Shown: positions 1 to 6,395 of the stretch, in pieces
How the letters are laid out: every line of letters starts with the position of its first letter
How positions within the stretch are numbered: the stretch's first letter is position 1
Assembly (NCBI GenBank): GCA_041665285.1
Contig: JBAYJC010000012.1
Coordinates: 1 to 6,922 of the forward strand
Reading direction: 5' to 3'
Length of the DNA stretch: 6,922 nucleotides
Source: JBAYJC01 sp041665285
GTDB taxonomy: Bacteria; Patescibacteriota; Patescibacteriia; 2-12-FULL-60-25
Position numbers and translations under genes: made by a program
The notes under the pieces: model-generated
What the model was told of the DNA's origin: nothing
The model's input: the letters and a program-made list of their open reading frames with translations, nothing else
Database searches by the model: none

Positions 1-396
1 CCTGATACGGGCGGCATGCGCCTCAAAGGTCTTAGCCACACCCTCATCTCCCTCGCCGAAGCGGATGCGGAGACTGCGATACATGTGCCTTCCACGAGGC
101 CACGGCGGGGCTGACGTAGCGAGCCGAGTGAAAATTTTCTCCGGAATCTTCTCCCAGTAGGGATTGCACCCAGCCTCCGCCTCGTTCACACGACGGCACG
201 CGTCGAGTGTTTGTACGACCGACATCTCAAAAGGATTCCTCGAATAATCCAGATGGAGCATGAGCGCTTCGGTCATCACGTCGACAAGCTTAGGATCAGC
301 ATCGATTGCCTCTCCGAGCTCCGGGGTCATGCGCTCTGCGACCTTGCCAAGGATCGAAAGCATCTTTCCACCCTTCATGCCGAACAAGTTTGCCAT
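1..396 (-). CDS. Unrecognised protein, 3' end beyond the left edge
   Basis: An open frame of exactly 132 codons runs from the ATG at 396 to the window edge with no stop. I do not recognise the family. The product starts MANLFGMKGGKML and has a helical, charged N-terminal half (about residues 1-60). A Trp/Pro/Arg-containing stretch follows near residues 95-115 (PPWPRGRHMYRSLRIRFGEG). No signal peptide, membrane segment or known catalytic motif is visible. The start is supported by an AGGA/GGGG purine stretch about 8-15 bases upstream; most other minus-strand genes here lack such a sequence. It is read in the same direction as the genes to its right and is separated from hicA by 188 bases, so it may have its own promoter. 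Uninterrupted length and protein-like composition support a real gene; function unknown. Confidence 0.6.
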   Translation of the reverse strand, partial: MANLFGMKGGKMLSILGKVAERMTPELGEAIDADPKLVDVMTEALMLHLDYSRNPFEMSVVQTLDACRRVNEAEAGCNPYWEKIPEKIFTRLATSAPPWPRGRHMYRSLRIRFGEGDEGVAKTFEAHAARIR

Positions 397-570
397 GTGG
401 CTACCCCGTCCTTTTTACATGCCGTCGGTACATTCATGCGAGCAAACCACTGCTCCACGAACTTCCCTTTATTGAATACGGCGTGCTAGCTCGGTTCTAT
501 ACGCAAACCGGGACACCACGCCATCTTCACTCACAAACTCCAAAGTGACATGCTTTGCGTGTAACGTCAA
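375..570 (-). pseudogene. Possible small gene broken by one frameshift
   Basis: Between hicA and the left-edge gene, two short adjoining minus-strand frames both read like protein. The first can start at a TTG at 570 and runs to a TAA at 469-471, giving 33 residues with alternating hydrophobic positions (VTLEFVSEDGVVSRFAYR, then TELARR). The second is open from 485 to a TGA at 375-377 and reads FNKGKFVEQWFARMNVPTAC onward. Removing one base between about 473 and 485 would join them into a protein of about 66 residues overlapping the next gene's start by 22 bases. No ribosome binding site or ATG start is seen and no family is recognised. It could equally be non-coding spacer with chance protein-like reading. 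Confidence 0.22.
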
Positions 571-584
571 TATTCACAGCATTT

Positions 585-839
585 TTACAATTCTCTCTTG
601 ATCTCCTCCCAAGACACCCGTCCCAATGTGACAACCTCAATCTCCTTCAAAAGATATTTCAACGCCTGCTTCGGGATCACGAGATGCGGCATGGTCACGG
701 ACTTGTTCGTTGCTGGCCAATTGATCATAACATGACTGCCATCACCACCGCTTTCGTCAACGACAAAACCTACACGGCGTAAAGCCCTCAACAATTTCTT
801 ACGCGGAATGTCGCCGGGTAGTTCACTAAGCGGCGGCAT
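585..839 (-). CDS. hicA: HicA-family mRNA interferase toxin
   Basis: The 84-residue product matches the usual HicA length. HicA toxins are small RNases with a double-stranded-RNA-binding-like fold that cleave mRNA and are neutralised by HicB. Visible here are the N-terminal helix with KKLLRALRRVGF (14-25), the glycine-rich turn with the catalytic histidine in GSH (34-36), the second strand ending in PHLVIPKQALKYLLKEI (51-67), and a final helix SWEEIKREL. The typical second histidine after GSH is replaced by Val. I chose the ATG at 839 because residues upstream in the same frame are an Arg-rich shadow of hicB; from 839 the protein begins as HicA should. It overlaps the hicB stop by 14 bases (826-839), so translation is probably coupled. 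The antitoxin lies upstream, the reverse of the E. coli hicAB order. Confidence 0.85.
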   Translation of the reverse strand: MPPLSELPGDIPRKKLLRALRRVGFVVDESGGDGSHVMINWPATNKSVTMPHLVIPKQALKYLLKEIEVVTLGRVSWEEIKREL

Positions 840-1158
840 ACGCCATCTGCGTATTCTCACCCTCACGACGAATCGCCGCCTCCTTCGCATAGGAGGACGG
901 GATGCCAAATGATGTGAGAATCGCATCTTGAATTTTCTTATCAAGCTCTCGATCGTTCTCTGCAAATGTCACGATGCTCCCATAACGAAAATTTTGACTC
1001 ACGGCAACCAACATCCCATCTTCGCGATGATGACTAAATGTAATGGGACCAAAATTACGAAAATACTTTTGCAACTCAACGAGACCTGACGGCACAGCTT
1101 TATGGTGATGCAAATAAGCTTTAAACAGCCAATCTTTCACTATTTTTGCATGGCTCAT
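826..1158 (-). CDS. hicB: HicB-like antitoxin
   Basis: The 110-residue product is identified by its C-terminal half and by its position just before hicA. The segment DGMLVAVSQNFRYGSIVTFA (about 48-67) resembles the beta strands of the HicB partial RNase-H-like fold. It continues into a helix and the motif AILTSFGIPSSYAKEAAI (about 80-97), familiar from HicB-like proteins of CPR bacteria. The protein ends soon after, so the C-terminal ribbon-helix-helix or helix-turn-helix domain of many HicB proteins is absent. The basic N-terminal ~40 residues (MSHAKIVKDWLFKAYLHHHK) might substitute, but that is inference. The frame extends upstream to an ATG at 1239, which would overlap the preceding gene; the ATG at 1158 gives a better HicB-like start. 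No Shine-Dalgarno precedes it. Confidence 0.72.
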   Translation of the reverse strand: MSHAKIVKDWLFKAYLHHHKAVPSGLVELQKYFRNFGPITFSHHREDGMLVAVSQNFRYGSIVTFAENDRELDKKIQDAILTSFGIPSSYAKEAAIRREGENTQMAYAAA

Positions 1159-1171
1159 AAGAGATAGGAAT

Positions 1172-1200
1172 ACTATGCTCGTTTTCCTTATATTTCGCAA
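1172..1200 (-). promoter_or_regulatory. Candidate promoter for hicBA
   Basis: On the minus strand TTGCGA (1195-1200) and CATAGT (1172-1177) are separated by 17 bases, each matching the sigma-70 consensus at four of six positions. Transcription would start near 1165, just before the hicB ATG at 1158. It lies in the 58-base gap after the preceding gene, the longest gap before any gene in this part of the block, which fits separate expression of a toxin-antitoxin pair. Matches this weak occur by chance. Confidence 0.3.
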
Positions 1201-1216
1201 CCCAACACACAAAATC

Positions 1217-1843
1217 CTAGTTGAACGCTGAGATGTCACGCTTGATCACGTTCTCGACTGCCGCCCAACGCGAAGGCGTGTTTTTGGGGATCAAAACGAC
1301 GGCGTCATCACCAGGCTGGCCACGATGATACGAGATGGCCGCAGAGAGCACCGCGTATTTACGGCCTTCTGCCACGACGCACCAGGCATCGCTCTGCTCA
1401 TCCTTAATCAGCATACCGAGCACGCGCTCGCGCTCGATCGGGCCCTTTTGCTTGAAGATAAACCGTCCACCATCCGCAATGATCAATCGCATGAGATCAC
1501 CCTCGACGAGCTTGGACTTGGATGCGTAATTTGGCGGCACAGGATAGCCCTCGCCATCTTCTCCGACCATATGCTCCCCATTGAAAACGCCATCAATATA
1601 CCGAGAACGCGCTGAAGAAAAGGACGAACAACCCTCTCTGTCTGACGGACGCTGGACCAAGGCCTCCAGTTCTTGCATGGAGACGCTCTCCGGCTCTACA
1701 GAAAGCAAATACTCTAGACGATCCAACTGCGTGCGGATATTGCCGATCAACCGTCGAGCAAGAGCCGCTTTTGTGTCGCCCGCTTGTAGTCCGGACGATT
1801 CTTGCCCATCATCTACCTGTAGAAGTACATCAGTATCAAGCAT
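1217..1843 (-). CDS. Conserved CPR-type protein of unknown function
   Basis: A 208-residue soluble protein with no signal peptide or membrane segment. Residues 1-80 are acidic and mostly helical (ALARRLIGNIRTQLDRLEYL). Residues 80-208 form a compact beta-rich domain. It contains YIDGVFNGEHMVGEDGEGYP, then VPPNYASKSKLVEGD, then RFIFKQKGPIERERVLGMLI, and ends in DDAVVLIPKNTPSRWAAVENVIKR. I recognise this core from many Patescibacteria genomes, where it is generally left as hypothetical; this rests on memory, not a search. KLVEGD and the strand pattern suggest a small barrel, possibly nucleic-acid binding, but no catalytic residues are evident. It starts 9 bases after the ATPase stop, so it is almost certainly in the same operon and may work with the ATPase. 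The ATG at 1843 is the first available start; no Shine-Dalgarno is present. Confidence 0.8.
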   Translation of the reverse strand: MLDTDVLLQVDDGQESSGLQAGDTKAALARRLIGNIRTQLDRLEYLLSVEPESVSMQELEALVQRPSDREGCSSFSSARSRYIDGVFNGEHMVGEDGEGYPVPPNYASKSKLVEGDLMRLIIADGGRFIFKQKGPIERERVLGMLIKDEQSDAWCVVAEGRKYAVLSAAISYHRGQPGDDAVVLIPKNTPSRWAAVENVIKRDISAFN

Positions 1844-1852
1844 ACACTTTGG

Positions 1853-4432
1853 TTAAAACAATGCGGCCTCCTCTTTATCCGTCGCATCCTCTCCCCCCGC
1901 GGCAAAGGACTCTCGACGGCTCTGAATTTCCGCCTCCACCAAATCCCGCAAACGACCATATTTATAGCGTGAAAGCTGTTTCATCATCTCACGCGTTTCC
2001 GTATCTTTTGAGCGCGCAGGCATGACAGGCTTGAAGTTAAACGGACGGGAAGCGGTATTGTCGATCAACATTTTAATATTTGCCGTATACGCTTCTACAT
2101 TCACCAAATCATACTCGCTAAAGACCGGACCAAAATCCTTCACCAAAAACTCAGAATCTTCTGGACCGACGCGGAAGGCAAGCATGGTACCCACGTTGCC
2201 AAAAATCGCATCACGAATCATCGTATCCTTGCTCGCACCTTGCGATAATTGCCCGATAAACTGATGCGCAATGATCAAACAGAGGCCATATTTACGAGCT
2301 TCAGACAAAATCGTTGTGATGGAATCCGTGAGGAAATTTTGAAACTCATCGATATAGAGGAAGAAATCCACACGCTTTTCTTGCGCAATGTCTCCGCGTG
2401 CAAGAGCGGCGTTCAGAATCTTGCCGATCATGATCATGCCTAAGAGATAGGCATTCATGTCACCGATTTTGCCTTTGGATAACTTGAGAAGAATGATCTT
2501 TTTGTCATTCATCGCGTCAAACAAGTTGAAGGAACTCGTCTGCTGGCCAATAATATACTTCATGTAGTCGTTGTAGATAAACGACGCCAGCTTGGACGTA
2601 ATATATGGCACCATGTTTTGCAAAGAAGCTTCGCCGCCTGCTTTGAGCGCCTCTTTGGTCCAAAAATCATACACCTCTCTCTGCGTGCACTTGGATAATT
2701 TGAAGTTGCGATATTCCTCGTCCGCAAGCACGCGCGGGATGTCCATGAGTGTCATGCCAGATTCTGGATGCTCCATGAGCAAGAGAATCGCATTGCGCAT
2801 GTACGTTTCAAACATCGGACCGCCTGTGGCTTTGAGATCGTAGAGTTTATCAAAAATCTTCAACATCTCGTTGATCACAAACGTCCGCAAGTGCGGATAG
2901 CGAGGATCAAACTCAAGCATGTTGATGCCCATGGGACGCTCCATGTCTGCCGGGTCAAAATAAATGACGTCATCCGCACGTTCTTTCGGCACATAGTCCA
3001 AACATTCGTCCGCCAAATCTCCATGCGGATCAATCACACACACGCCGTGACCCGCCTCAATATCCTGCTTGATCAGTGATGCCTGAAACACCGATTTACC
3101 AGAACCAGACTTTCCAATGATGTACATGTGCCGCCTGCGATCTGCTGGCTTCATGCGAATTTCGTGTTTTTGCCCACGATATTCCGCGATCCCAAGCATA
3201 ATACCCTCAGTCGGCAAATTGGACGGCGGCACGGCCTTGCGCGACAAGAGCCAATTAATCTTTGGTGTCTCTGTTTGTGGCAATGGAAAATGAAAAATCG
3301 AAGCGAGCTCTTCCGCATTCAACACGATATCTCTTTTTTGATCGTAGTGGCGAAAAATCAAGGAACGAATCAACTTTCCTTGCAACAACGGCATTTCTTT
3401 TTGAAAACTATTACCATACTCAAAAATATTGAACACGCCATACGCTCCCAAAATCTCGTTCAAGTACTGCTGGGCTTTTTCCGGTGTTTTGGAAGCGACC
3501 ACCACACGGATATTCACTTCCAGACCCGCTTTAGAACCTTTTTCCTCAATCCCTTTCACCATTTCCTCCTCCATGGGAGAAAGGCGATACACCTCTGGCG
3601 GCTTATCCTTTTTTACGGGCTCACTCAATCCCTTCGTACCCCGCCAGAGCTGGGTCCAAAGGCCACCCTGCACCTGAGAGAGCTTTTTGCCTTGTTGCAT
3701 GGCCTTTGCGATACGCAACCCCTCACGACGCCAACTTGGCGTAGCACTCCGCACCATGTACTGGATCACGGCTCCATCGCCTTTATCGATCTTCGTCAAT
3801 GCATTTGTGATGGAATTCATGGAGTCTGACTCCAGTTTTCTATAGCTTTTAATGGGGAAAAATGATTCGCGACGAAACATCTGATAACTCCCAAGGATTA
3901 CGCCGGTTGGTGTAAAAATATTATAATCCGGCACCTCATCAATCTGCGCATTGGCGTACTGCGCATGGATCTGCTCTTCCATGAAGGACTGGAGACGTGC
4001 AGGCACCGCAACGTAAAAAGAAATCTTGTCGTTATGCACCACAATTTCAAACGAAACAGCGTCTGTTCGCCCCACAAACCATTTCATCAATCCCTTTTGC
4101 GCTTTCAATGATCCAATATTTGAAAAAATACTCTCCATGTGCCCAATGGCTTCCTGAAGCTGTAGTTGCGACTTTTCCTGCTGATTATCTTCCTTGCGCA
4201 GTTCCTTTGGAACACGCACCAACAACACCTTCATATCAAAGGCATGACCATATCCATGCCTGCGCCGTAGCCAGAATCGCAGACCAAAAGACATGCCTGC
4301 AACCAAAATCCCCAAACCCACCAGACTCATCACCAGCAATGCCACAGGGTCTTCCAGGGTCGTGATTATCGGCGTTGCTACGTCTTGTACCGTAGAAAAC
4401 ACCGGGCTTTGAAAAAGAAAAAAGGACATCAT
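1853..4432 (-). CDS. Membrane-anchored VirD4/TraG-like DNA-translocating ATPase
   Basis: An 859-residue P-loop ATPase of the HerA/VirD4/TraG superfamily, the group that couples DNA to type IV secretion or moves DNA across membranes. A hydrophobic segment at about 31-56 (VALLVMSLVGLGILVAGMSF) is followed by RRRHG, placing the rest in the cytoplasm. Residues 120-400 form an N-terminal region (SFEIVVHNDKISFYVAVPAR) often seen in CPR versions. Walker A is GKSGSGKS (440-447), followed by VCVIDPHGDL (464-473), the acidic motif typical of this superfamily. Walker B is FFLYIDEFQNF (690-700), with D695 and E696. IIAHQF (720-725) is a sensor-like motif, and the C-terminus is charged. All ATPase motifs are intact. 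No relaxase, VirB4 or pilus gene is visible, so the substrate is unknown. Two adjacent ATGs (4432, 4429) can start it. The gap to the upstream stop is 9 bases. Confidence 0.9.
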   Translation of the reverse strand: MMSFFLFQSPVFSTVQDVATPIITTLEDPVALLVMSLVGLGILVAGMSFGLRFWLRRRHGYGHAFDMKVLLVRVPKELRKEDNQQEKSQLQLQEAIGHMESIFSNIGSLKAQKGLMKWFVGRTDAVSFEIVVHNDKISFYVAVPARLQSFMEEQIHAQYANAQIDEVPDYNIFTPTGVILGSYQMFRRESFFPIKSYRKLESDSMNSITNALTKIDKGDGAVIQYMVRSATPSWRREGLRIAKAMQQGKKLSQVQGGLWTQLWRGTKGLSEPVKKDKPPEVYRLSPMEEEMVKGIEEKGSKAGLEVNIRVVVASKTPEKAQQYLNEILGAYGVFNIFEYGNSFQKEMPLLQGKLIRSLIFRHYDQKRDIVLNAEELASIFHFPLPQTETPKINWLLSRKAVPPSNLPTEGIMLGIAEYRGQKHEIRMKPADRRRHMYIIGKSGSGKSVFQASLIKQDIEAGHGVCVIDPHGDLADECLDYVPKERADDVIYFDPADMERPMGINMLEFDPRYPHLRTFVINEMLKIFDKLYDLKATGGPMFETYMRNAILLLMEHPESGMTLMDIPRVLADEEYRNFKLSKCTQREVYDFWTKEALKAGGEASLQNMVPYITSKLASFIYNDYMKYIIGQQTSSFNLFDAMNDKKIILLKLSKGKIGDMNAYLLGMIMIGKILNAALARGDIAQEKRVDFFLYIDEFQNFLTDSITTILSEARKYGLCLIIAHQFIGQLSQGASKDTMIRDAIFGNVGTMLAFRVGPEDSEFLVKDFGPVFSEYDLVNVEAYTANIKMLIDNTASRPFNFKPVMPARSKDTETREMMKQLSRYKYGRLRDLVEAEIQSRRESFAAGGEDATDKEEAALF

Positions 4433-4438
4433 GGGGTT

Positions 4439-4444
4439 ATTTTA
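4439..4444 (-). promoter_or_regulatory. Candidate -10 box giving a leaderless ATPase transcript
   Basis: The minus strand reads TAAAAT, then AACCCC, then the ATG at 4432. A -10 hexamer six bases before the start codon would place the transcript start at or next to the ATG. There is no Shine-Dalgarno before this ATG. No good -35 hexamer is found 16-18 bases upstream, and the site overlaps the TAA stop of the preceding gene, so it could be coincidental. Confidence 0.3.
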
Positions 4445-5032
4445 AGATGGTGTTTCGTGTTCGGTTTGCTCGAGTTGTAGCAGTTTATCCGTTTTTATTT
4501 TCGCCATTTGCATCAAAAAGTACTTATTCACCCCTGGAATCGTACTCAACCACTTGTGAATTTCTTCATGCGCTCCTCGCTCTTGTAATTTACCCGCACG
4601 AATTTCACGCACCAAACGCGCGGCTAATTGCCTGCTCGCCTCAACAAAGCGCTCAAGCTGTTGTTTTTTCCCCTGCGATCCGTTTTCTGCGAGCTCCTTA
4701 TATTCCTCTCCGAGCTGGCCCAAATCCTCAACCAAAATCTTGACCACTTGATCATGAAGCGGATCCTCCATCACCTCAGTTTGTGATGGAGCGACCTGCG
4801 TCTCAACAGCCGCGCCAACAGGCTCTCCTGGCGCAGGAATTTCTTGCGCTTCGATGACTTCTTCTAAAAACGCCTCACTCGACGGCTCTGCTTCTACGGA
4901 AGTCATTTCTTGTAATGCCTTTGCATCTGCTTCCACGGAAGATATTTCGGTTTCCGCAACCGCAACCGGTGGAGAAACCGGCGGCATTTCTCCGATAGGA
5001 GAAGCAACGGGAGATTTTATTCCGTCTGACAT
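4442..5032 (-). CDS. Acidic Pro/Ala-rich protein with helical C-terminal domain, unknown function
   Basis: A product of about 196 residues in two parts. Residues 1-95 are rich in Pro, Ala, Val, Ser and Glu (SPVASPIGEMPPVSPPVAVA), with no hydrophobic core, and are probably disordered. Residues 96-196 are helical and charged: a long helix around VVKILVEDLGQLGEEYKELA, a second around QQLERFVEASRQLAARLVRE, and a compact end with WLSTIPGVNKYFLMQMAKIK. I associate the 'IPGVN-F---AKIKTD' pattern with CPR proteins; no function is known to me. It lies between dinB (20 bases upstream) and the ATPase (9 bases downstream), suggesting a role beside the ATPase, perhaps as a soluble accessory. The frame is open back to a TTG at 5056 and has an ATG at 5038; I prefer the ATG at 5032 because a -10-like box sits six bases before it. 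Confidence 0.75.
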   Translation of the reverse strand: MSDGIKSPVASPIGEMPPVSPPVAVAETEISSVEADAKALQEMTSVEAEPSSEAFLEEVIEAQEIPAPGEPVGAAVETQVAPSQTEVMEDPLHDQVVKILVEDLGQLGEEYKELAENGSQGKKQQLERFVEASRQLAARLVREIRAGKLQERGAHEEIHKWLSTIPGVNKYFLMQMAKIKTDKLLQLEQTEHETPS

Positions 5033-5038
5033 GGGCAT

Positions 5039-5047
5039 AGTATAGCA
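5039..5047 (-). promoter_or_regulatory. Candidate extended -10 promoter before the acidic protein gene
   Basis: The minus strand reads TGC followed by TATACT (5039-5044), which fits the extended -10 form TGnTATAAT with five of six hexamer positions matching. ATGCCC follows, then the ATG at 5032. Transcription would begin close to that ATG, giving a leaderless message. Extended -10 promoters do not need a strong -35, and none is seen here. It would let the ATPase operon be expressed independently of dinB. Confidence 0.42.
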
Positions 5048-5052
5048 CGCGA

Positions 5053-6360
5053 TCAAAAAAGCGTGGAACCTTCCCAGCCCCGACCTTCTGTCTTCCGAAA
5101 TCCAATGCGATCCGGCGCATCATTCTTGCCGATCATCTTGCTCATCCGACCATACACGATCGCTTCTTCGCCGTGCTTGTCACGGATGAGATCAAGCGAG
5201 CGCGTCAGGCTCGACGGTCTACCAGCACGACCGTGAAACTCCATTTGCCCTGTTTTCTCCTGAAGCTCGCCGAGCGTCACGGCCAAAAAGCTCACATACT
5301 CGCCACGCCAAAGCTCATGGAGAAGTGTCGCGGCCGCTCGGATGAGTGTCGCGGGATCATCTGTAGGATCTGAAAGACGGACGCTTAATCCTCCCCCTCT
5401 CGGAGGGGGAGTAAGAGGGGGTGGGATCCCCTGGCGCCAACCACCCCTCACCCCTCCTTCGAAAGGAGGGGGATTTGAAAATCCTATCATCACCTCTATC
5501 CTTCCAGCGCGCAGTCCATAACCACGCAAGCGACGACCTGCGCGTTCCACAAGCCTTGTAAGCACAGCCTCAACCGTCCCTTCACGATTCACGCGACGAG
5601 GTACGCAATACGAGTGGCCAATCGTTTTTGGCAATACACCCTCTTTTGATGCGGCATTTACCTCAATCCCGTTTACATGCGCCCATAAAACATACCCCAT
5701 CTTCCCAAGCACACTCATCAAATTTTGAACCGGATAGTGTTTGAGATCTAGGAGAGTTTTAATACCAAGTCCTTCCAGCCTACGCCGCAAACGCGGACCA
5801 ATACCCCATGCGTCTTCCAAATCTTTGACCGCAAGGTGTTCATCAATCGTTTCTGGCGTGATGACCGTCAACCCATCCGGCTTTCGAAAGTCTGACGCGA
5901 ATTTTGCGAGAAATCTCGTAGGCGCAATACCAACGGAACAGCGTAGCCACTCACCAATCTCTGTGCGCAAACGAAGCTTGATACGCGAAAAAAGAAACGC
6001 AGCCTCCGCAGGGTCACGACACCAGCCCGTCATGTTCATGAATGCTTCATCAATCGAATAGATCTCCACCTGATCTGTGTACTCGCGTAAAAGACGAAAT
6101 ACGCGCGACGAGACTGCACGATATTTTGCCGGATCGTTTTCCACAAACACCGCCGAGGGGACGATTGTCTTTGCTTGTTCGACGTTCATGCCAACCTTCA
6201 TGCCAAGCTGTTTCGCTTCGACGGACGCGGCGATCACACATCCACGCGCATGCAAATACGCGCACACACCCACGGCCTTGCCACGCAAAAACGGGTTTGC
6301 CTGCTGTTCCACGCTGGCAAAATAGGAATTCATGTCCAGGTGAGCGATAAGGTGTTCCAT
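5053..6360 (-). CDS. dinB: Y-family DNA polymerase (DinB/Pol IV-like) with in-frame insert
   Basis: A 435-residue translesion DNA polymerase. Numbering from the ATG at 6360, the catalytic acidic residues are D9 in HLDMNSYFASVE and D104-E105 in YSIDEAF. F14 sits at the steric-gate position. GCVIAASVEAKQLGMKVGM (40-58) is the fingers motif, and SVGIAPTRFLAKFASDFRKP (142-161) is the conserved palm motif. A helix-hairpin-helix lies around EDAWGIGPRLRRRLEGLGIK (182-201). The little-finger domain (about 240-370) is interrupted by about 30 Pro/Gly-rich residues (296-325) encoded by a palindromic repeat; normal strands resume at LSVRLSDPTDD. The C-terminus ends in GSTLF, a weak resemblance to the beta-clamp motif QLxLF. 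The frame extends to a GTG at 6384, but homologous sequence starts at MEHLIAHLD and a putative -10 lies just before that ATG. All polymerase motifs are intact, so it is probably functional. Confidence 0.93.
   Translation of the reverse strand: MEHLIAHLDMNSYFASVEQQANPFLRGKAVGVCAYLHARGCVIAASVEAKQLGMKVGMNVEQAKTIVPSAVFVENDPAKYRAVSSRVFRLLREYTDQVEIYSIDEAFMNMTGWCRDPAEAAFLFSRIKLRLRTEIGEWLRCSVGIAPTRFLAKFASDFRKPDGLTVITPETIDEHLAVKDLEDAWGIGPRLRRRLEGLGIKTLLDLKHYPVQNLMSVLGKMGYVLWAHVNGIEVNAASKEGVLPKTIGHSYCVPRRVNREGTVEAVLTRLVERAGRRLRGYGLRAGRIEVMIGFSNPPPFEGGVRGGWRQGIPPPLTPPPRGGGLSVRLSDPTDDPATLIRAAATLLHELWRGEYVSFLAVTLGELQEKTGQMEFHGRAGRPSSLTRSLDLIRDKHGEEAIVYGRMSKMIGKNDAPDRIGFRKTEGRGWEGSTLF
5387..5476. repeat. 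90-bp palindromic repeat element inside dinB
   Basis: A GC-rich block bounded by AATCC and GGATT. It contains two hairpins, each with a 9-bp stem and 3-base loop: 5391-5411 (arms CTCCCCCTC and GAGGGGGAG) and 5451-5471 (arms CCCCTCCTT and AAGGAGGGG). An outer pairing joins GAGGGGGTGG (5415-5424) to CCACCCCTC (5441-5449). Two small palindromes, GGGATCCC and TGGCGCCA, lie in the middle. The two halves are inverted versions of each other. It is 90 bases long, a multiple of three, has no stop in the dinB frame, and encodes PPPFEGGVRGGW...PPPLTPPPRGGG. Similar 'CCCCCTCCTTnnnAAGGAGGGG' repeats are scattered through many bacterial genomes, usually between genes. No second copy is present in this window. 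Confidence 0.8.
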
Positions 6361-6376
6361 AGAACAAAAATAGAAC
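6359..6376 (-). repeat. 7-bp direct repeat at the dinB start
   Basis: On the minus strand GTTCTAT occurs at 6370-6376 and again at 6359-6365, with starts 11 bases apart and the second copy running into the dinB ATG. One helical turn of spacing could suit a repressor, but the region is T-rich and chance is possible. Confidence 0.3.
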
Positions 6377-6395
6377 GAAAACACCGGCCATGCAA
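6367..6395 (-). promoter_or_regulatory. Candidate dinB promoter
   Basis: On the minus strand TTGCAT (6390-6395) and TATTTT (6367-6372) are separated by 17 bases. The -10 matches consensus at four of six positions and the -35 at three. TGTTCT then separates the -10 from the ATG at 6360, so the transcript would start at or next to the start codon. No Shine-Dalgarno is present. The -35 overlaps an 18-bp palindrome, which would allow repression by a bound dimer. Confidence 0.4.

Noticed and set aside
211..489. Plus-strand open frame of 92 codons at the left end
   Set aside because: It lies opposite the better-supported minus-strand gene, has no ribosome binding site and gives an unconvincing protein.
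840..965. Upstream extension of hicA to an ATG at 965
   Set aside because: The extra 42 residues are Arg-rich and are read from inside hicB; HicA proteins start near the ATG at 839.
3128..3829. Long plus-strand open frame (233 codons) opposite the ATPase gene
   Set aside because: It is antisense to an intact ATPase with all motifs; its translation is rich in His, Arg and Phe with no family resemblance.
5391..5471. The two GC-rich hairpins as a transcription terminator
   Set aside because: They lie inside an open dinB frame with no T-run after either stem, and coding sequence continues normally on both sides.
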